A stretch of DNA of 35,000 nucleotides, from assembly GCA_016946835.1 (NCBI GenBank), contig JACVTC010000167.1, positions 1-35,000 on the forward strand, written 5' to 3'. The DNA is from Neocallimastix lanati (nom. inval.) (taxonomy: Eukaryota > Neocallimastigomycota > Neocallimastigomycetes > Neocallimastigales > Neocallimastigaceae). A program made the position numbers and the translations under genes. The notes below the pieces were generated by a model. It searched no databases and was not told where the DNA came from. It saw only the letters and a program-made list of their open reading frames with translations. Below, piece after piece: positions 16,740 to 26,424 of this stretch; position 1 is the first letter of the stretch, and each line of letters begins with the position of its first letter.

Positions 16740-17738
16740 TGTAAGAATCTATAATTATTTTTAACAAAATAATTATATTTTCTTAGTTAGGTTATAATTA
16801 ATATAACTTTTATTTAACTCATATTTCATTTATACAATTAATTATAATTAATAATTTATTTAATTATATATTAAAATTTTATTTAGTTTAATATTAAAAA
16901 TTTATTTAATCAAATAATTTTTATACATTTAAAATAATATTAAATTTATTTAATTATTCACTTAATTATTAAATTTATTAGTTTTAGTTTTCTCTCACTT
17001 ATTAAATCATAAACTAAAACACTATTCTGTATTTTATCATGTATTCTGTATTCTATCATGTATTCTGTATTGTATTAATCACGTATTTTATTATTAATGT
17101 ATTGTTTTATATTTTTTATGTAAAGTTCTATAAAATAGAACTAAATAGATTAAATTTTAAATTTTATGATCGAAATAATTTTCATTATTTTATTCTTTTA
17201 TTTTCGATCATTATATTAGATTAAGTAATCGGTTAATTAAGGTTTTTCCAATTACTTCTTAAAAGTAATCGGTTTTACTTAATTAACGCGATGATCGATA
17301 TGGATAGAATATCGATCAAAAAACTTATCTAGGTTTTTCTTCTAGTCTTTTCCTAGATAAGAGATTTGTTAAGATTAGAACCCCTTTTGATTTTAACCTT
17401 ATTTTGACAAAAAAGTATAAATAAGGCTCTTGAGTTCTCTTTGAGAAATCAAGAGTTATTATTATAACAATTATAATATAATAATAATAACAATAAGTTT
17501 TAACATTTAAAATTTTTAATAAATAATAAAACAAATTATTTTAATAAAACAAATTTTATAATTAAAACTTTTCCTTATCAATTTTAGTGTTTCGTCTATT
17601 ATAATTCGTTATAATAAACTCGATAATTAGAAAGAACCATAGGTAAGTATGATTCTTTTCTAAACCTTTAATATTAGCAGTTAGAGCTAATATTAATGAT
17701 TAATAATTTAATTATAATTTTTTAATTAAATTATTACA
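16740..17738 (+). repeat. 3' LTR of B
   Basis: Same length and sequence as 10407-11405 apart from about one base. It is followed by TCAAAG. Confidence 0.95.
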
Positions 17739-17740
17739 TC

Positions 17741-17790
17741 AAAGGAAGTAAAAATCTATAATTGTTTTTAACAAAATATTTATTTTTTTT
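17741..17790 (+). pseudogene. Fragment of an older B-like element (PPT and LTR start)
   Basis: AAGGAAG, then TAAAAATCTATAATTG and TTTTTAACAAAAT, resembles the B priming tract plus first 40 bp of LTR (AAAGGGAGCAATGTAAG..., ATCTATAATTATTTTTAAC) with changes. It is probably the decayed 3' edge of an earlier insertion next to which B landed. Short, so only moderately supported. Confidence 0.5.
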
Positions 17791-18397
17791 TTGTCACGAA
17801 TACTAGTGGATTCAAGGTTAAAATTCACTATTAGATCAATTGAAATTTAATTTAGTTATTGACAAAAAATTATTTTAATCCGATTTTAATTATAAAAATA
17901 AATATTAGCAACATTAAATAATTAGAAACCAAAGGGTTTGGACTCATTAATTAATAATTTAATTTAACCCTTAAGAAATTGACAAAAATAACTTGAAGAA
18001 AAACAACGACAACACGACAAAAAATGGAAATATTATATTGATATTCACGCTAAAATTATATTCATTAGAAAGCTACGGTCGAGAACTACAACATATGTTA
18101 AAATCAACCTTATTGGACAACTAGATAACGAGATATTGGACTTTAAAGATATTTAAATATAAAAATATAATTTAATTATTTAATTAAGACCCTAAATTAT
18201 TAAGAAATTTATATTAGATAAATCTCTTAACTTGGAAATTATATTATTAATTTGTATTATTAATTAAAAATACAGAATTAGTTATTAGTAATAACTTTAT
18301 AACATTTTAAATAAGTTTTATAAGTTTTATATATTTTATTAGTATATATTTTTATTCAATTATTTTCTAAAAGATTCTAAGGAATTCTTTATCATTC
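17791..18397. other. AT-rich DNA without recognisable genes
   Basis: About 600 bp. No frame of useful length and no RNA gene pattern. Bases 18393-18397 (CATTC) are the left duplication of the next LTR. Confidence 0.6.
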
Positions 18398-19170
18398 TAT
18401 AAAGTTTTGATTTAAAAAATAGATTATAAGTCAAAAATTATAATAACACTAAATAACACAAAAATGTTTTATAAACAAATAAGTTTTATTATATTTAGAT
18501 TTTAAAATAATCTTTATTAATTATTAGTGTTATTAACAATAAATCGTTAATAACAATTACATCGATTAAAATACATGAAATTTGGTTAACTATTTATATT
18601 TTTATCTTATTACATTTAGAATATATAATTCCTATTGAATTATATTATCTAACTATTTATTTAAAAACAATACTAACCTAAACTAATAATAAATAATTAA
18701 CTATTACTAAATAAAGAGAATTATAATTAATAACTAAAATAAATATAATCAATTCTAATTGAGTTCATTTATTATTTATTTATTATTTAAATATTATTAG
18801 TAAATTTATTATATATTTTCTATTTTAAAATAATATAAAAGTTGTCATAATTATTTAATATAAATTTAGCATAAAATGCCGTAAGTTTCAACATGACTAA
18901 TTGCATAGTTTCATGTTGTTAATTTATCTTGTAAAAAACCTTAACTCTTATTATTTAAATTAAATTACATAAAAAGAAATGATTTTCAATTACTAGTTTC
19001 ACAAGAGAAATTTTTAATTTATTAATATGATTGGGAAGAAGTCGAAGTTTTGTTTAAAATTATTTGCAATAATTTTATACACGTGATTTTTAATAGATTT
19101 ATTTCAATTTTACTTAAATTTATGATTAAATTTAATTAAAATTTATAAAGATATTAATAATATCTTTACA
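18398..19170 (+). repeat. Solo LTR of family C, older copy
   Basis: A 773-bp segment alignable by eye along its length to the LTR at 31096-31865, but diverged (start TATAAAG for TGTAAAG; end ATCTTTACA kept). It is flanked by perfect CATTC repeats at 18393-18397 and 19171-19175. It has no internal region, so it is a solo LTR left by LTR-LTR recombination. Confidence 0.8.
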
Positions 19171-19855
19171 CATTCTAAAGATTTCCGAAAGAGAATTTTT
19201 AATTAGTTTTAATATTTTATTTTATTTTATTTTATATTTTATTATTAAATTAGTTTTATTATTAAATTGTTTTATGAATAATTATATAGTTATTTTATTA
19301 AAAGATTCTTATCAATATTATTTTATTATTATATTTTATATAGTTTATATACATGTATGAATAGATTAAGATTAAAATGTATTATTTAATTATATTATTA
19401 ATTATTATTTTAGTTTAGTATAAAAAAGATTTGAAATTCCATATTTTGAATTCTTTGTAAGATTATTAACTTAGTAACCTTTAACTTTATAACTATAAAT
19501 TTTAAACTATTAACATAAAGTTAATGAATTAATTATAACAATAAATAATTTTTTATATTAATCTTAGTTAAAATTTATTATTAAAATATATATTAAATAA
19601 AAGTTCTAATAAAACATAAATCTTAAATATTGAAATCTTAATTATAAAACTCTGTGTGTGTTATTTATTATTTAAATTTAATTAAATTGTTATAATTAAT
19701 AAAAAACATCTTGACCTGACCAATTTAACCCAAAACTAGGAAAGATATAGCAAGAATCTTACCTAAACACTCAATTTTAAATTTTACAATAATCTTACCC
19801 GTCGTTTTCTGGTTACCTTAAGATGTTTGAAAATTCTTTTAGAGCGACCACTGCT
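19171..19855. other. AT-rich DNA without recognisable genes
   Basis: Low-complexity AT sequence. Towards the end (from about 19705) base composition becomes more balanced, leading into the pseudogene that follows. Confidence 0.6.
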
Positions 19856-19859
19856 ACTT

Positions 19860-20540
19860 CTGAGATTTCCTATGGCCGAAGAAGTTGAAGTTGAACAACT
19901 AAGACAAGATGTTTCTAAGACTGCTCCTGATAGTATTGATGGAAAAACTTGGAATTCAATCAAAAATTGCTACTACCGTTCATCATGAAACCGTTGGGCA
20001 AGTAGAACGTTGTAATTCCTTCATTGAACAATATTTAAGAATGCTATTCAAGAGCTTTTTTTTTCCATGATGACTGTATTGAATGGCTACATCTTTGGAA
20101 GAATTTGTTTATAATAATACTATTAATGAATCTACCAAACGAACCCCATTCTTTATTAACTATGGCTTTGATCCATCAATCGATAATGTTTTCTTATTTA
20201 ATGGTACTACTTCTAAATTAAAATATATTTTAAAATGTAAGTGATAACTTTCCTTTAGTAAAAGAAGTGCTACATTCGTACATAGGAACTTATATAAAAG
20301 ACAATCTGATAAGAAAAGAATAGTCGCTTCAGAATTTAAAGAAAATCAAAAAGCTTGGATTAATGCTTCTTCAGCATTTCTCCAAGTAACAAGAGAACGC
20401 CGTTATATATTTTTATGGAATAAAAATGTGATTCATAAAAGCTTGGAAGAAGGGTGGCGCATCACTAAGACCGAAAGGCATAACATTTCAGACAAATGTT
20501 CCCTATTCCCACACGAAAGGAAGTAGCTTCTTTTAGTAAC
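19860..20540 (+). pseudogene. pol: Decayed Gypsy integrase remnant (B-like)
   Basis: Several frames must be joined. 19968-20060 reads ATTVHHETVGQVERCNSF then IEQYLRM, matching the integrase catalytic-E region of B (ATAHHQQTNGQVERANS, IEQYLRC). About 20085-20200 reads EEFVYNNTINESTKRTPFF then INYGFDPSIDN, matching B (EMAYNNSFHKSINMSPF, NYGFNP). Later parts (to about 20500) have stops and frameshifts. The piece before 19960 (MAEEVEVEQLRQDVSKT from 19872) is open but I cannot place it. It is a dead relic of an element related to B, not a gene. Confidence 0.75.
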
Positions 20541-20639
20541 AACAGGGTCAGTAAATACTTATTTTGTTGTAAGCAAACCTAAGGACCAAGCAGATGATAT
20601 ACTTATGTTTAGTTAATTTCGTTCACTTGATTATGTAAA

Positions 20640-21561
20640 TTGGGAATTTGATTTTGGGCAATATCGCAAAGTTTTTTTTTTTTTAACCGGAACGTAATTA
20701 TATACGTATCTATTAGAGCTATCATGTTTTGGTATAGGAAACATGTTAATGGCGTGGGGAAGGACAGCAGCAGGTTTCAATCCATCCTTCTTGAATATAA
20801 GATTCTAACATGGTTTCTTCATTGCTAGAAAGGCTTCGTGGGTTGTTTCTTTAACCTTGGGTACCATGGGTAGTTTTTTTCAAATCTTCTGGATTTATTT
20901 TGATAACGAAGTTCCATTTTTTATGACTAAGAAATATGTGTATTCGGGTACTGCATTAATGAATGATTCATTATTGGATTCCCTGAGGCGGTCCTTTAAT
21001 TTGCAACAAAAAATGATACTAAAGCTTTCTTAGTTGCTTTAGCTTTTCCAGCGATAGTTGAGAATTCACGATAAGACGCTTTACATGGAAGTTTCAAAGT
21101 ATCAACAAATTTTTTTTTTTACTAATTAAATTAAATTAAATTAAGAGAGCCACCAGTATCGAAAAGGCATAAGGATTTCTTATCAAAGGTTGCTTATCTT
21201 GGTCATTAGTATAACAGGATTTAAGTAAGCTTCTGCGTATTTGGTGATTTTCCATGGAACGGCTACTTATATTTTATCTATGATTTTTTTGAAGCTCTAC
21301 CCTATCCTTAAAAAAGTTTTAGATCCGAACGGAATATTTCTTCGACAAAGTCATGAGATACTTCATCAGAGCATTCTATTTCCTGTTTGGTGTAAGTATC
21401 GTCTTTGGATGAAAGTATGTCCTTGGAATTGCTGTTTCATTATGTTAACTTCTTCTTCCTTATTTTCAGTGATTTCATCAATTATACTAAAATACAAGGC
21501 TTGTCTTCTTTTAAGGTGTTGATTGTCCTTCTTATATGCTTTATATCCAGGACAATTACTA

Positions 21562-21593
<32 letters not shown>

Positions 21594-22030
21594 GTGCATT
21601 ATTTGAATCCCTTTTAGTGTTGCTAATATTATTAATATTTTGAGTAGATCTCTTTATTTTACTTCTAGTTCTACTTTTAGAATTTTTATAAAAAATTTTT
21701 CTTATTTATATGATTTAGATTGTTTAGGGTAATTAAGTAATATATATTCTTCTTTTTGATCTTTTAAGAAGCGTTCTTCTAAGGTCATTTTATTCACGAA
21801 CCTCATTATGGGTTCGAAGTTATCATCTGAGAAAGTAGTGAAAGAGATGTTTTTTTCGCATTGCTTCTTTCTGCCATTTTGTTGGCATAATCAGACTGAT
21901 TTTTTAAGTAATTTGGTATTTTAGTTAATCTTTGTTTCAAACACATCTAAGTGTTCTTTTTCTAATCTTAGATTATCCCAAAAACCTTTGCGCATCCTCT
22001 AATGTGTAAATAACAAATTTCTTTTGAAAA
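20640..22030 (-). pseudogene. pol: Decayed Gypsy gag-protease-RT remnant, opposite strand
   Basis: Read on the minus strand from 22030 downwards. Gag-like coding with stops comes first (about 22030-21620). A piece ends in NCPGYKAYKKDNQHL, like the end of a CCHC knuckle (about 21555-21510). A protease active site CLFDTGGS lies at 21146-21169 (DTGGS 21146-21160). The start of RT follows at about 20795-20715 (KPAAVLPHAINMFPIPKHD). Many frameshifts and stops separate these. The plus-strand frames over the same DNA are its antisense shadow. It runs head-on into the integrase remnant on the plus strand, so the two are from different elements or an inversion. Confidence 0.7.
21565..21593 (+). repeat. 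Poly(T) run inside the minus-strand remnant
   Basis: Uninterrupted run of about 29 T (poly A on the strand of the remnant). It splits the gag-like part. Confidence 0.95.
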
Positions 22031-22137
22031 TTGAGACAAAATTTCGTTAAAAGATACAGTTAAATATATTATATAAATATTTTATATATAATATTTATAT
22101 TATATAGAGTAGAAAACCTTCTATATAAGTAGAAAAT

Positions 22138-22145
22138 AAAAAAAA
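22138..22145 (-). terminator. Pol III terminator of tRNA-Pro
   Basis: Eight T residues on the minus strand begin directly after the discriminator base of the tRNA gene. Four or more T is enough for Pol III termination. Confidence 0.9.
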
Positions 22146-22217
22146 GGGCTCAACCGGGAATTGAACCCGGGACCTCTCGCACCCTAAGCAAGAATTATAC
22201 CACTAAACCATTGAGCC
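22146..22217 (-). tRNA. tRNA-Pro (anticodon AGG)
   Basis: 72 nt, no intron, no encoded CCA. Acceptor stem GGCTCAA pairs with TTGAGCC; discriminator C. The D-loop has AGTGGTATAA. The anticodon arm is CTTGC-TTAGGGT-GCGAG with AGG at positions 34-36. The T arm is CCGGG-TTCAATT-CCCGG. The wording follows fungal tRNA-Pro(AGG) closely (TTAGGGTGCGAG, GGGTTCAATTCCCGG). It is the only clear host gene in the window. A retrotransposon LTR begins 15 bp upstream of its first base, in the Pol III start region. Confidence 0.95.
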
Positions 22218-22227
22218 AATACGAAAT

Positions 22228-22231
22228 TAAT
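22228..22231. repeat. TAAT target repeat beside the tRNA gene
   Basis: TAAT occurs here, at 23724-23727 and at 33296-33299, that is before, between and after the two E3-family insertions. This is the pattern of 4-bp target duplications from two integrations at one site. Confidence 0.75.
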
Positions 22232-22598
22232 TGGTAAAGAATGAATTAATAACCTTTATTTTATTATTAATAATTCTTTACTAAATTGTACTTTCCTATA
22301 TTCTTCATAACCTAAACCTCATTGTAAATTTAATTTATTTTGATATAAATTAATTTTAATTTGTAAATAATGTAAATAAATTTTAATTAATCACTTTATT
22401 GTTATATTATTAAATATATGTATATATTAAAATACAATTGTAAATATTAAAATTATACTTTTAAGATACTAAATTATTAAAAATATTAATTAAATATTAT
22501 TATAAAAATTATTATAAAATTATTAAAATTATTAATTAAATATTATTCTAAAAATTATTATAAATTATTAATATTATAAAATTATTAAAATTATTAAA

Positions 22599-23044
22599 AA
22601 ACATAGACTTGCACATATGGGTACCCATCTCCCATATGGCCATACAGTTATTAATTAACTGTAAGGTGATGAGTTATTGGCATACTGTATCAGCTTCGCC
22701 GCTCTCAATCGTCGTTACACACTGCCCGGAGATGCATTCCTAACGTTCCTACATATATCTCTAATGACCACGAGCATCAGAACGGAACCATTAACTCCTC
22801 CCTAGTGGGTGTAATCATTGGCGATTGGAAATTTTACAATCATCAAGGTCTATGCTTCAATTCAAAGCGTAGTATCAGGGTTGGGTGAAATAATCATCTG
22901 AGGGAAAGCCTTATGGACATCACGTGTGGTCTCATGATATCCCAGGATAGAAACCTCATCCGATTATTTGGTGCCATGCCGAGGATTCGAACCCCGCCCT
23001 CTACAGTGACCTGTATCGTCCTAACCGACTGGACCAACATGGCA
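22599..23044 (-). mobile_element. tRNA-derived SINE, 446 bp
   Basis: A conspicuously GC-richer block inside the LTR. It is flanked by 14-bp repeats TTAAAATTATTAAA at 22585-22598 and 23045-23058, while uninterrupted LTR copies have the site once, so it is a clean insertion. The head on the minus strand (23044 down to about 22970) folds as a tRNA: acceptor GCCATGT/GCATGGC, D-stem GTCC/GGAC, T arm CGGGG-TTCGAAT-CCTCG, discriminator A and CCA. Pol III box A (23036-23025) and box B GGTTCGAATCC (22993-22983) are present. The remaining 370 bp are unrelated body. The 3' end is a short T-run, not poly(A). Confidence 0.85.
22970..23043 (-). promoter_or_regulatory. tRNA-like head and internal Pol III promoter of the SINE
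   Basis: Reads TGCCATGTTGGTCCAGTCGG at its start, with box A TGGTCCAGTCGG and box B GGTTCGAATCC. The anticodon arm would be TACAG/CTGTA with a loop of only GTCA, so it is not a working tRNA. CCA follows the discriminator in the DNA, which nuclear tRNA genes of eukaryotes normally lack and which points to origin from a mature tRNA. Confidence 0.75.
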
Positions 23045-23559
23045 TTAAAATTATTAAATATTATTATAAAAATTTATATATTATAACTATTAAATATTAT
23101 TATAAAATTATTAAGATTATTAATTAAATTTATTATTAAAAATTATTATTAAAAATTTTACTTATTATAAAAATTATTATTTAAATATTATCAAATTTAT
23201 TAATTAAATATTATAAAAATTTTATTTTATTTTGAAAATAATTACAAGTATTATTTAAAATAATTAAAGATTATTAAATTTATTATATTAATCTTTAAAA
23301 ACAATTTATTTAACTTAAAAATATCAAAGAAAATAGTAAAAACTATTTTCTATATATTTATTTTATAATTATTTTTAATTAAATTATATTTGAATATTAT
23401 ATTATTATATTTATAAAAATTAAAACAAAAATGAATTATTGATATAAAATTAATTCAATAATTCTATAAAATTACTTAAATTATAAACAATTAATTATAC
23501 TTTAAATTTATAAAAAAATATAAATATTGTAACAATTTCTTAAAAATTAAATATGTGTA

Positions 23560-23563
<4 letters not shown>

Positions 23564-23591
<28 letters not shown>
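23564..23591 (+). repeat. Poly(A) run in the solo LTR
   Basis: About 28 A residues. E3 LTRs have a mixed AT sequence at the same place, so it is a copy-specific expansion. Confidence 0.9.
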
Positions 23592-23592
<1 letters not shown>

Positions 23593-23727
23593 TTTTATAT
23601 TAATAAAAAAAAATAAAAAAATTTTTAATAAAGAATTAATTTTTTATTTAAAATCAAAGCAGGGTAATACCCGTCCCCCCCTGCTTGATTTTAAATATCT
23701 AAGTGTCAACCCCGAGTCTACCATAAT

Positions 23728-24789
23728 TAGTAAAGAATGAATTAATAACCTTTATTTTATTATTAATAATTCTTTACTAAATTGTACTTTCCTATATTCT
23801 TGATAACCTAAACTTAATAATAAAATTTAATTTATTTTGATATAAATTAATTTTAACTTGTAAATAATGTAAATAAATTTTAATTAATTACTTTATTGTT
23901 ATATTATTAAATATATGTATATTAAAATACAATTGTAAATATTAAAATTATACTTTTAAGATACTAAATTATTAAAACTATTAATTAAATATTATTATAA
24001 AAATTATTATAAAATTATTAAAATTATTAATTAAATATTATTATAAAAATTATTATAAAATTATTAAAATTATTAATTAAATATTATTCTAAAAATTATT
24101 ATAAATTATTAATATTATAAAATTATTAAAATTATTAAATATTATTATAAAAATTTATATATTATAACTATTGAATATTATTATAAAATTATTAAGATTA
24201 TTAATTAAATTTATTATTAAAAATTATTATTAAAAATTTTTAATTATTATAAAAATTATTATTTAAATATTATCAAATTTATTAATTAAATATTATAAAA
24301 ATTTTATTTTATTTTGAAAATAATTACAAGTATTATTTAAAATAATTAAAGATTATTAAATTTATTATATTAATCTTTAAAAACAATTTATTTAACTTAA
24401 AAATATCAAAGAAAATAGTAAAAACTATTTTCTATATATTTATTTTATAATTATTTTTAATTAAATTATATTTGAATATTATATTATTATATTTATAAAA
24501 ATTAAAACAAAAATGAATTATTGATATAAAATTAATTCAATAATTCTATAAAATTACTTAAATTATAAACAATTAATTATACCTTAAATTTATAAAAAAA
24601 TATAAATATTGTAACAATTTCTTAAAAATTAAATATGTGTACTTTAAATAATAAAATTTAATATTAATAAAAAAAATAAATAACTTTTAATAAAGAATTA
24701 TTTTTTTTTTTATTTAAAATCAAAGCAGGGTAATACCCGTCCCCCCCTGCTTGATTTTAAATATCTAAGTGTCAACCCCGAGTCTACCA
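23728..24789 (+). repeat. 5' LTR of E3
   Basis: 1062 bp, matching 32236-33295. Ends TACCA; the 3' copy starts TGGTA, giving perfect terminal inverted pentamers. TATA box TATAAATA at 24601-24608. Three units of about 47 bp lie around 23980-24110. A strong hairpin near the end is listed separately. Confidence 0.93.
24712..24762 (+). promoter_or_regulatory. Conserved hairpin in the R/U5 part of the E3 LTR
   Basis: Arms 24712-24730 and 24745-24762 (ATTTAAAATCAAAGCAGGG with its complement, one bulged A) form about 18 bp; the 14-nt loop holds CCCGTCCCC. It is present in all three E3-type LTRs (also about 23647-23693 and 33220-33267). It lies downstream of the TATA box, so it would be in the RNA, at the 5' end and near the 3' end. 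It could act in polyadenylation or strand transfer. Confidence 0.7.
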
Positions 24790-24793
24790 AAAT

Positions 24794-24810
24794 TGGTGGA
24801 GATATCGGGG
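24794..24810 (+). promoter_or_regulatory. Primer binding site of E3
   Basis: TGGTGGAGATATCGGGG, 4 bp after the LTR, identical to that of E2. See the E2 site for the deduced tRNA end. Confidence 0.85.
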
Positions 24811-24842
<32 letters not shown>

Positions 24843-24843
24843 G

Positions 24844-24875
<32 letters not shown>

Positions 24876-24885
24876 GAAGAAGAAG

Positions 24886-24917
<32 letters not shown>

Positions 24918-25320
24918 GACCAAGTGGAAGAAGACCAAGAAAAAGAAGACCAAGAAGTAGACCAAGTGGAAGAAGACCAAGAAAAAGAAGACAAAGAAGA
25001 AAACCAAGTGGAAGAAGACCAAGAAAAAGAAGACCAAGAAGAAAACCAAGAAGAAGACCAAGAAGAAGACCAAGAAGAAAACCAAGAAGAAAACCAAGAA
25101 GAAAACCAAGAAGAAGACCAAGAAGAAGACCAAGAAGAAAACCAAGAAGGAGACCAAGAAGAAGACCAAGAAGAAAACCAAGAAGAAAACCAAGAAGAAA
25201 ACCAAGAAGAAGACCAAGAAGAAGACCAAGAAGAAGACCAAGAAGAAGAGACCAAGAAGGAGAAGACCAAGAAGGAGAAGACCAAGAAGGAGAAGACCAA
25301 GAAGGAAATTGGAACCACTA
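24811..25320 (+). repeat. GAA/GAC-rich purine minisatellite in E3 leader
   Basis: (GAA)n with GTA interruptions to about 24920, then 9-bp units GAAGACCAA and GAAAACCAA, ending in GACCAAGAAGGA units. It starts directly after the PBS. One frame is open through all of it (Glu-Asp-Gln-Asn-rich, to a stop at 25344-25346) but has no ATG, and the antisense frames are serine- or phenylalanine-rich by the same repetition. I treat it as repeat DNA, not a gene. E2 has no such tract. Confidence 0.9.
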
Positions 25321-25398
25321 GGACTTATTTTTTTTTGGAATTATGAGAATAATTTTTTTTTTAAATTAAATTTAATAGAATTAAATTAAATTAAATTA

Positions 25399-25445
<47 letters not shown>

Positions 25446-26424
25446 CACACTTTTACAATCATCATCATCAAATTTTTTTTATTGTTATCGGTTTTGTGTT
25501 GTTGTTGTGGTTGGTGTTGTTGTTGTGATTGTTGTTGTTGTAGTAGTAATAAAAATTAACATCAGTTTTATTTGGTCTTCGCGTGCTCCAAATAAAACTA
25601 CATACTGAGTTTACTGCGTACTAAGCAGTTATAGATAATTCTATAATTGCGAGTGGTTTAATCAGGTGTTTGGAGAGGGGCCGGTTACGAACTAATCGAA
25701 CCCCGATTAGATATAGCGGTAAATACTGTTGGGAAGCAGAAATTACCCTATAGATCACCCATTATACGTTCAACACGGTTTGGGTGCTCCTCCACTTGAC
25801 TCAGGCAAATTCACTTAGTATACCGAAATACTAAGGTCCCTCTGCGTGGTCGGCAGTTGTAATAGATAGCGGTTTTTCAAGTTGTATTAGGTTTGTTAAT
25901 TTACCTTGTTTTTAATTAAGTTTATTTGTTTTTTTTTAAGTTGTAATTATATAAACTTAATAATAATTGTAATTGTAATTGTAATTGTAAATATTGTAAT
26001 AATAACCGATAACAAATAAATAAATAAAAAAAAAAAAAAAAAAAAAATATTAATTTTTGTGTTTTTAAATATTTTTAATTGCTATATTAAAAAAAATTTT
26101 TTCTTTTTTGTAAATAATTGTATATATTTTTTTTTATTTAAGTAAAGATAAACGAAAGGGGTTATTAGCTTGAAAGAATAGTGAACACTCCAACTAGTTT
26201 ATTAATTTATATTTATTCTAGTGTCCAGGAGGGGGAGTACGGGTGTATATAGCAAAATTAAATATACACTAGCCGGAAACGTCTCACTAGAGATATAAAT
26301 TACTTAAATATATAATTTTAATTGTAAATAAATAAATAAATAAATAAAAATATAGCAATTAAATAATTAATAAAACAAATTTTTATTTTATTTTATTTTT
26401 TTTTAAAAGTGTGTTTTTTTTAAA
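25321..26424 (+). other. Leader of E3: homopolymers, CAA repeats and hairpin-rich block
   Basis: A-run at about 25407-25440. GTT/CAA repeats lie at about 25495-25550. A GC-richer block at 25560-25880 has perfect stems GTTTTATTTGG 25565-25575 with CCAAATAAAAC 25588-25598, and CTAATCG 25692-25698 with CGATTAG 25704-25710. TAATTG repeats lie near 25965-25990, with an A-run at about 26028-26047. A second balanced block at 26150-26300 has stem GTGTATAT 26243-26250 with ATATACAC 26262-26269. AT-rich DNA follows up to the gag ATG. No sequence match to the E2/B leader module is visible. Confidence 0.75.

Larger units (their letters stand above)
10407..17738 (+). mobile_element. Tf1/chromovirus-like Gypsy retrotransposon B, nearly intact
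   Basis: Two 999-bp LTRs (10407-11405 and 16740-17738), TGTAAG...TTACA, differ by about one base where compared (near 10502/16835), so the insertion is very young. Between them lie a self-complementary primer site, a 1.1-kb leader, a gag-protease frame and an RT-RNase H-integrase frame. It is separated from E2 only by TCAATG and followed by TCAAAG. TCAA is shared on both sides, but the 5' side has an extra TG before the LTR, so the target duplication is not clean. Pol wording is quite unlike E1-E3 (YLDD, DSGS, no CCHC knuckle), so this is a separate lineage. Confidence 0.93.
22232..23723 (+). repeat. Solo LTR of family E3, interrupted by a SINE
   Basis: Starts TGGTAAAGAATG and ends GAGTCTACCA, as do the LTRs of E3. 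Without the SINE it is about 1.03 kb. It has two copies of an internal unit of about 47 bp (around 22490-22560), where the E3 LTRs have three, and an A-run at 23564-23591 in place of AATAATAAAATTT. It carries the terminal hairpin at about 23648-23693. It has no internal region of its own. It lies head-on to the tRNA-Pro gene, 5' end nearest to it. Confidence 0.88.

Noticed and set aside
21241-21617. Plus-strand frames of 93 and 70 aa
   Set aside because: Antisense to the minus-strand gag-protease remnant, and one runs through a poly(T) tract.
22970-23043. A second functional tRNA gene on the minus strand
   Set aside because: The acceptor, D and T arms fold, but the anticodon loop has only 4 bases and the block is the head of a 446-bp insertion with target repeats, so it is a SINE.
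24710-25318. Serine-rich 202-aa and Phe/Val-rich 158-aa minus-strand frames
   Set aside because: They are antisense readings of the GAA/GAC repeat.
24811-25320. CRISPR-like repeat array
   Set aside because: Units are contiguous 3-9 bp repeats without spacers, in a eukaryotic retroelement.
24924-25346. Acidic 140-aa plus-strand frame
   Set aside because: No ATG; it is the repeat itself read in one frame, continuing upstream without a start. Kept as repeat DNA.
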